The position numbers were made by a program, and so were the translations under genes. This document shows positions 28,481 to 36,754 of a DNA stretch of 64,000 nucleotides, one piece after another (within the stretch, counting starts at the first letter, position 1; every line of letters starts with the position of its first letter). The DNA is from CAZRSW01 sp964602845 (GTDB lineage Bacteria; Chloroflexota; Dehalococcoidia; Lucifugimonadales; UBA826), in the NCBI GenBank assembly GCA_964602845.1, contig CAZRSW010000002.1:1-64000 (forward strand), given 5' to 3'. The notes under the pieces were generated by a model. It searched no databases. It had not been told where the DNA came from and was given only the letters and a program-made list of their open reading frames with translations.

Positions 28481-29266
28481 TTATGAGATACCCAAGGATC
28501 TCATAGCCGATTTTCTAAAAATATCCATTCTCGTATCACTAGATCCCATCAATAGTTCAGGTTCAATGTTCGTTATCGAAACTCTGTTGTTTTTTATCGA
28601 CCATACATCTGTGCCTTCTACAATCTCCGAGTCCACGAGTTTATTATGGTGTATCCAATAATATGATCTACGTCCCTTTTGTATTTTCTCAACATTTTCT
28701 AAAAATGCCTTCCTTCCCAGCACCGTGGAATCTACACCCTGTATAACTTCAGTATCACACGCAGGCAAGTTGACATTTAACAGCACCGACTGCTCAGTTC
28801 TCAAACTGGCCACAGACTGAGCGAGGCCAGCCCCAATGAGCGCGGCTGGTTCGTATTTAATCTCGTCTGTGTAATAAACCGATAGGGCAATCGCATTAAT
28901 GCCACGGAAATAACCATGCATAGCAGCCCCAAAGGTACCCGAATTAAACACATCGATCCCCATGTTCGCTCCCTGATTGATCCCGGAAACAACCAGATCA
29001 AAGGGTTCATCAACAATCTGCTCGGTAGCTATTATCACACAGTCAGCCGGAGTACCATCAACTGCAAATACTCTACCAATATTGGGGATTCTGGGAGGTA
29101 TCTCCTCGACTAATAGTGGTCTTAAAAGTGTCATCGCGGAAGCCATTCCACTCTGATCCCGATCAGGAGCCACAATTGTTAAATCGCCAACTTCTTTTAA
29201 GGCGTTGGCTACAGCCCAAAGACCTGGTGATTGTATCCCATCATCGTTTGTAAGCAAGATTCTCAA
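28481..29266 (-). CDS. surE: 5'/3'-nucleotidase SurE
   Basis: This 261-residue metal-dependent phosphatase acts on nucleoside monophosphates. The N-terminal motif MRILLTNDDGIQSPG carries the metal ligands Asp8 and Asp9; SGMASAMT and VSGINQGANMG supply the remaining Ser and Asn ligands. The start was placed at TTG 29266, preceded by GGGAG at good spacing, because nine extra residues of the longer frame precede the family start. The 3' end contains a dyad (28482-28505, arms TATGAGAT/ATCTCATA) that may help end transcription. It is followed at a distance by nothing on the same strand. Confidence 0.94.
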   Translation of the reverse strand: MRILLTNDDGIQSPGLWAVANALKEVGDLTIVAPDRDQSGMASAMTLLRPLLVEEIPPRIPNIGRVFAVDGTPADCVIIATEQIVDEPFDLVVSGINQGANMGIDVFNSGTFGAAMHGYFRGINAIALSVYYTDEIKYEPAALIGAGLAQSVASLRTEQSVLLNVNLPACDTEVIQGVDSTVLGRKAFLENVEKIQKGRRSYYWIHHNKLVDSEIVEGTDVWSIKNNRVSITNIEPELLMGSSDTRMDIFRKSAMRSLGIS

Positions 29267-29507
29267 ATTGAACTCCCTTGATTCACGAATCATCCGCTCA
29301 ACTATCTGCGAGAAATTCCGGCACCTACTCTATAGATACGCCGAAGAAACGGCTGCCCTTAAACAACCTCTCTCAAGTTAAAAATACTGGAGATTCTAAA
29401 CATCACTCACATACTCTATAACCCTTAAATCAAACTCCATCCATCTTATAACGTGTACCAGCCCATACACTATGAGAGTGTCCGATCACTTTATGACATA
29501 TGCTAAC

Positions 29508-30341
29508 TCACTCTAAAGAAATATTATCAATCAGGCGCGTTTTTCCAATCCTAGCAGCTATAGCCACTACTGAACCCGCCGTCGCAGATTTGACCTCTTT
29601 CATGCTTTGGGGATCTGCTATGCTCACATAATCTATTGACAAAAGCGGGCTTAACTCTAGCATTGATTTTGTGTGTGACTTAAGTCTATTAGAATTTTTT
29701 TCTCCAGACCTCCACATTTCTAGAACATGAAACAATGAACGGCTTATAAATAACGCCGCCTCCCTTTCACTCGACGCTAGATAGACATTCCTGCTACTTA
29801 TGGCCAATCCATCATCATCTCTGACTGTAGGAACAACTACAACTTCTATCCCTAGGTTAAGATCGACGTTGAGGCGATTCACCACAGCACATTGCTGTAT
29901 ATCCTTCTGGCCAAAATACGCCCTGTCCGGCCGACAAATGCAGAAAAGCTTGCAAACCACGGTAGCTACTCCTTGGAAGTGACCAGGACGATACTTTCCT
30001 TCTAATGGTGCCGCAACTGCCCCCACATTTATGGTCGTGTCAAATCCATCGGGATATATCTCCTCGACCGATGGCATGAAAACAAAATCTACTCCTTCAC
30101 TATCTAATAACTCAATATCAGCCTCAGGATCTCGGGGATATTCTTCAAAATCCTCAGCAGGCGAGAATTGTCGGGGGTTGACAAATATAGTCGCTGTCAC
30201 AGAAGCATTACCTAATCTGGCTTCTTGTACGATGTTCCTATGACCTTCATGAAGAAAACCCATGGTTGGAACCAAGCCAGAGGGCCTTGCAATTGATCCC
30301 AATAAACCTCGATATTCTCTGATACTATCGATGACTTTCAT
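29508..30341 (-). CDS. panC: Pantoate-beta-alanine ligase
   Basis: This 277-residue ATP-dependent ligase joins pantoate and beta-alanine to form pantothenate. The nucleotide motif PTMGFLHEGH has His31 and His34, and YFGQKDIQQCAVV, RDDDGLAISSRNVYL and the C-terminal RLIDN segment are standard. Its start overlaps the panB stop by four bases, indicating coupling. It is the last gene of the pantothenate operon 33068-29508. No panD (aspartate decarboxylase) is found in the window, so beta-alanine must come from elsewhere. Confidence 0.96.
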   Translation of the reverse strand: MKVIDSIREYRGLLGSIARPSGLVPTMGFLHEGHRNIVQEARLGNASVTATIFVNPRQFSPAEDFEEYPRDPEADIELLDSEGVDFVFMPSVEEIYPDGFDTTINVGAVAAPLEGKYRPGHFQGVATVVCKLFCICRPDRAYFGQKDIQQCAVVNRLNVDLNLGIEVVVVPTVRDDDGLAISSRNVYLASSEREAALFISRSLFHVLEMWRSGEKNSNRLKSHTKSMLELSPLLSIDYVSIADPQSMKEVKSATAGSVVAIAARIGKTRLIDNISLE

Positions 30342-31189
30342 TTCGAAAGCCCTGTTGTGAGACTAATGGCCTCCTCCAAGACATCAACCTTCATACTAAA
30401 ACTTTCATCAGAAGATGGGAATGCCCCCATTTCCACATCGGCAACATATCTCTTCAACGAATTAGCCATAACATCAAACAATTCGGCATATCGGCGAGTA
30501 TGCTTAGGTATAAAGTCTATATATAAACCGAGAATGTCATGAAAAACTTGTACTTGCCCGTCACAACCAGATCCAGCACCAATACCAATCGTGGGAATAT
30601 CCAGTTGATTTGTTACAGCCTCTGCTAATTCTCTAGGCACAAGCTCCAAGACCACGGCATAAGCTCCAGCCTGCTGTAACGCGATTGCATCCTCCAATAC
30701 TCTTTTTGCCCCATCCACCTCTCGTCCCTGTACTTTATACCCTCCCAGCTGATTAACTGATTGAGGAGTTAGCCCTATATGCCCCATAACTGGCACACCT
30801 GCTTCAACTATCTTGCGAATAGTGTCTGCTAATTCCTGCCCACCCTCCAATTTTACTGATTGGCATCCTCCATCTTTGAGCAACCTACCGGCATTCCTGA
30901 CAGCATCCTCAGTGCTTATTTGATAGCTCATGAATGGAAGGTCCCCTACGATATGAGCCTGTTCTGTTCCTCTCACAACCATACCAATGTGACGAATCAT
31001 GTCGTCCATAGTTACAGGCACGGTGGAGTCGTACCCTAGTACTACTTGGCCAAGGCTGTCTCCTACCAGGACCATCGGTATGCCCGCATGTTGAACTACT
31101 AGAGCAGAGGTGTAATCATAGGCGGTGACCATAGGTATTTTAACGTCATCATGTTTCATCCTAAGTAAGTCAGTGATTGAAAATCTCAT
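30338..31189 (-). CDS. panB: 3-methyl-2-oxobutanoate hydroxymethyltransferase
   Basis: This 283-residue TIM-barrel enzyme transfers a hydroxymethyl group from methylene-THF to ketoisovalerate, giving ketopantoate. Characteristic segments are VTAYDYTSA, MVLVGDSLGQVVLGYDST, GDLPFMSY, VKLEGG, MGHIGLTPQS and IGIGAG. The start was set at ATG 31189, preceded by GGGGTG; a GTG five codons upstream is in frame but poorly placed. It overlaps panC by four bases and follows the DUF2520 gene within about 20 bases. Confidence 0.96.
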   Translation of the reverse strand: MRFSITDLLRMKHDDVKIPMVTAYDYTSALVVQHAGIPMVLVGDSLGQVVLGYDSTVPVTMDDMIRHIGMVVRGTEQAHIVGDLPFMSYQISTEDAVRNAGRLLKDGGCQSVKLEGGQELADTIRKIVEAGVPVMGHIGLTPQSVNQLGGYKVQGREVDGAKRVLEDAIALQQAGAYAVVLELVPRELAEAVTNQLDIPTIGIGAGSGCDGQVQVFHDILGLYIDFIPKHTRRYAELFDVMANSLKRYVADVEMGAFPSSDESFSMKVDVLEEAISLTTGLSK

Positions 31190-31206
31190 CAGTTCACCCC
31201 ACACTC

Positions 31207-32088
31207 CTAATTAACAGTTGCCTTTAATAAACGCCTGATCTCAGCGGTAGATTCGAGATCTATACCTTGCTTCTCTTCAGCGAAGTTTAATCCCATCAAA
31301 GCAAGCTCACAATAGAGTGAAATCAAATCGGGCTTTTGAATAGATAACGCATGTAAATGAGCTTTAATGGTGCCTATATCTCCCCTGACAAATGGCCCCC
31401 CAATAGCGTCAGGCAATCCCGCACTTTCTAAATTGTCTGAAACTTGATTCATCATTGGTAATAGGGCTTCCAGACCGTCAATACGGCTAAGGCCGATATG
31501 TTCCCACAGTTGAGCACAGATAGCCACATACTCCGTAAGAAGATTCCCCATCATCACTGCCGACAAATGGTATAAAACCTTGTTCTCGGCACTGATAAAT
31601 ACATAACGAGCCTTAAGATCCTTCGCCATTTCAGAAAGGAAGGACCTCATCGTTCTGGAGCCTTCTATAGCAAAGGTAATGCCCGCAATACTAGACGCTC
31701 CTTTCTCTGCTGAATAGAAAGCTTGGAGCGGATGGAACGCCCCTGGTGAAGCCCCATTTAGAGTGGCTGCGGTTAAAACGTTTAATGATTTAGCTCCAGA
31801 GCAATGTATTACTGCATGATGAGATGCCCATGAGATCGACTCAACAACTCGACATACGGCATCGTCTGGAGTGGTTACAAAAACAACTTCCACCGCGTCA
31901 ACGGCTTCCTGTATATCACTATATGCCACACAACCTTCCACTAGAGAGCTAAGATATTCTGCAGAGCTAATACTTCTACTGGCTGCAGCACTTATCCGAT
32001 AACCTGCCTTCGACAACGCTACTGCAATGGAACCCCCCACCGAGCCACTACCTATTATTCCTATTTTAGAAGTACGATCAAACGTCAT
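31207..32088 (-). CDS. Rossmann-like/DUF2520 protein, candidate ketopantoate reductase
   Basis: This 293-residue protein has an N-terminal dinucleotide fold (IGIIGSGSVGGSIA) and a helical C-terminal DUF2520 domain with the family segments HPLQAF and FVRGDIGTIKAHL. It sits directly upstream of panB-panC, starts two bases after the stop of the P1 peptidase gene, and no panE is present. Ketopantoate reductase is the only step missing between PanB and PanC, and proteins of this general type have been proposed as an alternative reductase (PanG in Francisella). The reductase role here is inference from context; the fold assignment is firm. Confidence 0.8.
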   Translation of the reverse strand: MTFDRTSKIGIIGSGSVGGSIAVALSKAGYRISAAASRSISSAEYLSSLVEGCVAYSDIQEAVDAVEVVFVTTPDDAVCRVVESISWASHHAVIHCSGAKSLNVLTAATLNGASPGAFHPLQAFYSAEKGASSIAGITFAIEGSRTMRSFLSEMAKDLKARYVFISAENKVLYHLSAVMMGNLLTEYVAICAQLWEHIGLSRIDGLEALLPMMNQVSDNLESAGLPDAIGGPFVRGDIGTIKAHLHALSIQKPDLISLYCELALMGLNFAEEKQGIDLESTAEIRRLLKATVN

Positions 32089-32090
32089 AG

Positions 32091-33068
32091 TTACACATCC
32101 TTCACAGAGGGGTATCCCGCCAATGATTCAGCGTTTACCACAGCATTCAAAATTGCCCTGAAAGTACACACCACACCCGCAGCAAGGATCTGATTGTACT
32201 CAGTTATGCCTACTGTTTTTCCAAGGTGCCCGGTTGCGAGAGAAAAAATTGTGTCTCCGTCTCCCGCCAAGTGAGCAGGCCTCACTGCCATTGCAAGTCC
32301 GTCGTGGCCAACCGTAGCCATATGGCTCACTTCTTTCTCGCTAAGATCAGCATTAGTCGCTAACACTCCTATAGTAGTATTTCCACCAACATCCACAACG
32401 TATTCAGATTGTCCGGTGACAAGATCATCTAGTGAAGAAGACATTATCCCTTTCGCATTCCTCGGCCCTGCAACTAAGGCTCCTGTCTCAGGATCATGTA
32501 TGCTCCCAATAGCGTTCACCACCATCAAAGATCCAACTACGATCCCGTTTTTCAATCGAATACTAGAACTTCCTAGACCACTTTTAATAGCACATTTCAC
32601 ACCGGATGTCTTTGCAACGGTAGCTCCTGTACCAGCCCCAACATTCCCAACAGCGAACAAACCACTGACGGCGGCACGACAAGCCTCATAGCCTGACGTC
32701 AACGTCGGCCTAACAGCCTCATTACCAATGTTTAGATCAAACAGAATCGCACTGGGTACAATAGGTATTACAGCGTGCCCCACAGAAAAACCAGCAGAGT
32801 GATCTTCAAGATATTTCATAACACCGTCTGCTGCCGCAAGCCCAAAAGCACTTCCGCCACCGAGAAGAAGGGCTTGTACTTCCTTTACTCGTCCAGTGAG
32901 TTTCAATAAATCCGTCTCTCGGGTACCCGGTGAGTCCCCCCGTACATCCACTCCTGCTACAGCGCCCGGTTCAGTCAATATGACGGTACACCCAGTCGCG
33001 GCTTCTAGATCGGTCCAATGACCGACTCTAATACCCGACACATCTGTAATTTGGCTAGATCTTTCCAT
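32091..33068 (-). CDS. P1/S58 family peptidase (DmpA/BapA beta-aminopeptidase-like)
   Basis: This 325-residue protein belongs to the self-cleaving N-terminal nucleophile family that includes the L-aminopeptidase DmpA and beta-aminopeptidases such as BapA. The expected autoprocessing site is Gly179-Ser180 in VVGSLMVVN; GGGSAFGLAAADGVM and GNVGAGTGATVAK are family hallmarks. The start was set at ATG 33068; the longer frame adds 21 hydrophobic residues without family support. It is the first gene of the operon with the DUF2520 gene and panBC. Since some relatives release N-terminal beta-alanine, it might feed PanC (inference). Confidence 0.85.
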   Translation of the reverse strand: MERSSQITDVSGIRVGHWTDLEAATGCTVILTEPGAVAGVDVRGDSPGTRETDLLKLTGRVKEVQALLLGGGSAFGLAAADGVMKYLEDHSAGFSVGHAVIPIVPSAILFDLNIGNEAVRPTLTSGYEACRAAVSGLFAVGNVGAGTGATVAKTSGVKCAIKSGLGSSSIRLKNGIVVGSLMVVNAIGSIHDPETGALVAGPRNAKGIMSSSLDDLVTGQSEYVVDVGGNTTIGVLATNADLSEKEVSHMATVGHDGLAMAVRPAHLAGDGDTIFSLATGHLGKTVGITEYNQILAAGVVCTFRAILNAVVNAESLAGYPSVKDV

Positions 33069-33669
33069 TGTTGATACACCTACATTCCTAAGTACCCAAA
33101 TGGTGATCAACCACACGACAGCGCCACACAATAGTTAGCACCTAATAGTCACTCTTCAAGTTGAGCTCACCATCCATTGGGGATTGGCTGCCAGCCAATT
33201 CTATCAGCATTTACAAAGAAAATTAACGTGTCATGCTATGGTAAGTATAGCTCTGGAGTTTTCCCACACGTCAATCCATGTTATCTCCCAAAGTTACGTT
33301 GCTAACAATCCCACAAATCGAATCATGTCGAAAGCCTAGAAAACCAACGAAAATTAAACTCGATTCAGTGACAATACAGTTGCTATAAAAGAGTCTTTTT
33401 TGATAAAATGAAGGTCCATAATTTGCTTGATTTTTTTCAATTGAATTAGGCACAATAATTAGGGTCGGGAAAGTGCCTCTTCAACCGGTATCTTCTAAAT
33501 ACTGTCATCGAGACTTAATAGAGCGTACTGAACGTTCGGAAGGTTGTTAGGCTCAATATTAACGTATTTCAGTTGAAGTAGAAGTTTCAACGCTGACAGA
33601 GTTTCTTTGAGAAAGTAGTACATCAGACATTTTCATGGCAACAGTTGGCACTATAGCGAGGATTCAAAT
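33069..33669. other. Divergent intergenic region, pan operon / gyrB
   Basis: About 600 bases without a supported gene. It contains a compact dyad at 33183-33199. An AT-rich patch near 33385-33410 (TTGCTATAAAAG and GATAAAATG) could hold a promoter for gyrB, which would then have a leader of about 250 bases. No DnaA-box cluster, tRNA or known riboswitch was recognised. Confidence 0.4.
33183..33199. promoter_or_regulatory. Candidate operator dyad upstream of pan operon
   Basis: ATTGGCTG and CAGCCAAT form perfect 8-base arms around a single central C. The spacing is too tight for an RNA hairpin loop, so a DNA-binding protein site is the better reading. It lies 115 bases upstream of the P1 peptidase start and about 470 bases upstream of gyrB. 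Which gene it would control is unknown. Confidence 0.35.
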
Positions 33670-35613
33670 ATGGCAACCTTGAAGCAAAAAGATGAAGCCT
33701 ATTCCGCCAGAGATATCCAAGTTCTTGAGGGTATGGAGGCAGTTCGCAAACGACCAGGAATGTACATTGGCAGTACCGATCAGCGCGGCCTACACCATTT
33801 AATTTATGAAATCGTTGATAACAGCGTTGATGAATTCATGGCCGGCCATTGCACTTCTGTATCTATCGAGATTAATCAGGATGGATCGGTGTTGGTTGAG
33901 GACAATGGTCGAGGCATACCGGTAGACAGTCATCCAGTAACGGGCATGACCGCCGTAGAAACCGTCATGACAACCTTGCACGCTGGTGGCAAATTTGGGG
34001 GTAAAGCATACGCAGTTTCAGGAGGGCTTCACGGGGTAGGAGCCTCCGTAGTAAATGCACTTTCAGATTACTTGAAGGTATCAGTACTTAGAGACAACAA
34101 GGTATACACACAAGAGTATTCTAAGGGACACTCAACAACAGAGCTTAAAGTAGAACCACTAAGCTCAAACCTAGAAGGTACCACTGGTACGAGAATAACA
34201 TTTATGCCAGACACTGAGATCTTCGGAGAACCAGTATACGATTTTTCAATTCTCACTACACGATTCAAAGAGATGGCGTACCTGAATAAGGGGCTCGAAA
34301 TACGATTCAAAAGTGACTGGCATAAGAATAGATGGCCGGGCAATCAAGTTACCTATTATTTTGAGGGAGGCATATCCAGCTTTGTGCGAAGCCTAAATCA
34401 AAATCGAGGTATGATGCACCCAGATCCTATATACGTGGAAAGCCAAGTAGAAAACACTAGAGTCGAGATAGCTCTTCAATACAATGATTCATTTAGCGAG
34501 TTCGTCTACGCTTTTGCTAATTGTATTAACACAGAGGACGGGGGTACCCATGTCACAGGATTTAGATCCGCCCTTACTAGAGCAATAAACGATTACGGCA
34601 GAAAACAAAAACTAATAAAGGATACTGAACCAAATTTAGCGGGTGAAGATACTAGGGAGGGTTTGACAGCGGTAATAAGCGTCAAGCTAACAGATCCGCA
34701 ATTCGAAGGACAAACCAAGAACAAACTAGGCAATCCGGAAGCTCGAACCCAAGTAGAAACCGTTCTGGGCGAAGCATTACAAATATTCCTAGAAGACCAT
34801 CCGAGGGACGCAAGAGCAATCATTGACAAATGCATGACCTCGCAGAGGGCACGAGAAGCTGCAAGAAAAGCTCGAGATCTCATCATACGAAAGAATGCTA
34901 TGGACGGAGGTGGTTTGCCCGGTAAACTCGCGGATTGCTCAGAGAAGAACCCTGAATTATGCGAGATATATTTAGTCGAAGGAGACTCAGCAGGGGGCAC
35001 GGCGAAGATGGGTAGAAATAGGGCATTTCAAGCTATTTTGCCACTATGGGGTAAGATTTTAAATGTTGAAAAAGCTCGGCCTGATAAGGTCGTTGCCCAT
35101 GATGCCATAAGAGCAATGATAACCGCTATTGGGGCGGGCTTGGATGAAGAATTCGATCTCCAGAAACTACGTTATCACCGCGTGATTATCATGTGCGACG
35201 CTGATGTGGATGGTTCACACATTCGTACACTGCTTCTTACATTCTTCTTCAGACATATGGGTGCCCTTATAGAACATGGACATTTGTACATAGCGCAACC
35301 TCCGTTATACAAGATTACCGCGGGTCGAAAGGAACATTACATTTACAACGAGAATGAGCGAGAGGAAGTACTGGAACAGCTGGGCAACAAACGGAACGTT
35401 AACATTCAGAGATACAAAGGCCTTGGGGAGATGAACGCCGACCAACTTTGGGACACAACTATGAATCCTGAGTTTCGAACTCTTTTGCAAGTATCAGTCA
35501 ATGATGCAGCATTGGCAGACGAGACATTTACCACACTCATGGGAGACGTAGTAGAGCCTCGGAGAAACTACATAACAACTCACGCCTTAGAAGTTAAAAA
35601 CCTAGATGTATAA
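33670..35613 (+). CDS. gyrB: DNA gyrase subunit B
   Basis: This 647-residue ATPase subunit of type II topoisomerase has, in order, the GHKL ATPase domain (YIGSTDQRGLHHLIYEIVDNSVDE, EDNGRGIPV, GGLHGVGASVVNALS), the transducer domain, and the TOPRIM domain (EGDSAGGTAKMGRNR, DADVDGSHI) with the C-terminal QRYKGLGEMNADQLWDTTM. Length is that of a standard GyrB without a Gram-negative insert. The TOPRIM loop reads PLWGKILN where PLRGK is more common. gyrA is not in the window. The start ATG at 33670 begins at the family-typical N-terminus. Confidence 0.95.
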   Translation: MATLKQKDEAYSARDIQVLEGMEAVRKRPGMYIGSTDQRGLHHLIYEIVDNSVDEFMAGHCTSVSIEINQDGSVLVEDNGRGIPVDSHPVTGMTAVETVMTTLHAGGKFGGKAYAVSGGLHGVGASVVNALSDYLKVSVLRDNKVYTQEYSKGHSTTELKVEPLSSNLEGTTGTRITFMPDTEIFGEPVYDFSILTTRFKEMAYLNKGLEIRFKSDWHKNRWPGNQVTYYFEGGISSFVRSLNQNRGMMHPDPIYVESQVENTRVEIALQYNDSFSEFVYAFANCINTEDGGTHVTGFRSALTRAINDYGRKQKLIKDTEPNLAGEDTREGLTAVISVKLTDPQFEGQTKNKLGNPEARTQVETVLGEALQIFLEDHPRDARAIIDKCMTSQRAREAARKARDLIIRKNAMDGGGLPGKLADCSEKNPELCEIYLVEGDSAGGTAKMGRNRAFQAILPLWGKILNVEKARPDKVVAHDAIRAMITAIGAGLDEEFDLQKLRYHRVIIMCDADVDGSHIRTLLLTFFFRHMGALIEHGHLYIAQPPLYKITAGRKEHYIYNENEREEVLEQLGNKRNVNIQRYKGLGEMNADQLWDTTMNPEFRTLLQVSVNDAALADETFTTLMGDVVEPRRNYITTHALEVKNLDV

Positions 35614-35647
35614 CAAGTTCTCGCTCAGCCTGTTAGTTGAATTTTAG

Positions 35648-36568
35648 TTAATCCCACATTGAAGTGGAAAAATATCTTTCGCCAATATCGTTAAATATTG
35701 TAACTATGTGACCTCTTCCAAATTCTTGGGCAACTTTTTTGGCTCCCAACAAATAAGCTCCCGACGACTGACCCACAAATATTCCGGCTAAAGATAATTG
35801 TTTGGAGGTTTCATAACCTTCTATCACATCTATATTGATCAATCTGTCAACAACGGATTGGTCAAAGGTGTCAGGAATGATATGGCCATCCCCTAATGGT
35901 TTCAAACCTTCCACTCCTGGCCACTCGTCAAAGTCCAAACAAACAACCTCAATATCTGGATTTTCCTCCTTGAGCCGCCTTCCAACTCCACTTATGGTAC
36001 CTCCAGTCCCAACGCCTCCAACAAAATGTGTAATGTGAGGAGCCTGATCTAGTATTTCCTCGGCTGTAGTTTCATAATGAGCCTGAGGGTTGTTTTGATT
36101 ACTATATTGATCACAATAGAAATACTTAGAGGGATTTGTCTCAAATATGCGTTTAACCTCATGGAGAGTTTCATCATAGCCAAGCTGAGCATCGGTATAA
36201 ATAATCTTAGCCCCGTGAGCAAGAATTCGCTTCTTCCTCTCCTCGCTAGCATTTTCCGGCATTACCAATTCAACTTTATTCCCCAAAATAGCACCGATCA
36301 TCGCATATGCGATTCCAGCATTCCCCGAGGTGGCGTCTAGAATTGTCATATCTTTAGTTAGACGACCGGAAATAGTAGCATCTGCCAACATTCGGACAAC
36401 TGGTCTATCTTTGATAGATCCACCCGGATTAAGCTGTTCATATTTCGCATATATTGAGGCCTCCCCAATATCCCAGGGGAGTCTCATTTTTACAAGGGGC
36501 GTATTTCCGATGGCCCGCAATGCAGGATACCGACTAATGAATTCCTCTATTTTTTCTGAATATGCCAC
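35648..36568 (-). CDS. Cysteine synthase family PLP enzyme
   Basis: This 306-residue fold-type II PLP enzyme would make cysteine from O-acetylserine (or O-phosphoserine) and sulfide. The PLP lysine is in GGSIKDRPVVRM, the Asn loop is TSGNAGIAY, and the glycine-rich phosphate loop is VGGVGTGGTISGVGRRL. The C-terminal FNDIGERYFS is typical of CysK/CysM. The start is GTG at 36568 without a clear ribosome site. It is convergent with gyrB and divergent from ligA. A cystathionine beta-synthase-like role cannot be excluded. No serine acetyltransferase lies nearby. Confidence 0.88.
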   Translation of the reverse strand: MAYSEKIEEFISRYPALRAIGNTPLVKMRLPWDIGEASIYAKYEQLNPGGSIKDRPVVRMLADATISGRLTKDMTILDATSGNAGIAYAMIGAILGNKVELVMPENASEERKKRILAHGAKIIYTDAQLGYDETLHEVKRIFETNPSKYFYCDQYSNQNNPQAHYETTAEEILDQAPHITHFVGGVGTGGTISGVGRRLKEENPDIEVVCLDFDEWPGVEGLKPLGDGHIIPDTFDQSVVDRLINIDVIEGYETSKQLSLAGIFVGQSSGAYLLGAKKVAQEFGRGHIVTIFNDIGERYFSTSMWD

Positions 36569-36754
36569 TGATTTTGGTACTTCGGTATACTTATTGATGT
36601 TATAGTCGCATGTTGCAATGACCTATTATTTACTAGGGCACTTAGTATATATTTTAGTCAATTTGCAGTCTAGCATTACTAAACACCAAGGCTGATGGCG
36701 AAGCAAGAATAAATATAAGGAACTAGTGGTCTCATAAATTCCTAGTGGTCGATA

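Noticed and set aside
28472..28505. AGGAGG followed by an ATG (28483) and a seven-codon frame after the enolase-superfamily gene
   Set aside because: The frame is only seven codons, and it coincides with the surE stop region and the dyad TATGAGAT/ATCTCATA. It is most simply a chance ribosome-like site or part of a transcript-end structure.
33271..33453. 60-codon frame in the gyrB/pan intergenic region
   Set aside because: No ribosome site, no domain and no family similarity; residue use is unlike that of neighbouring proteins.
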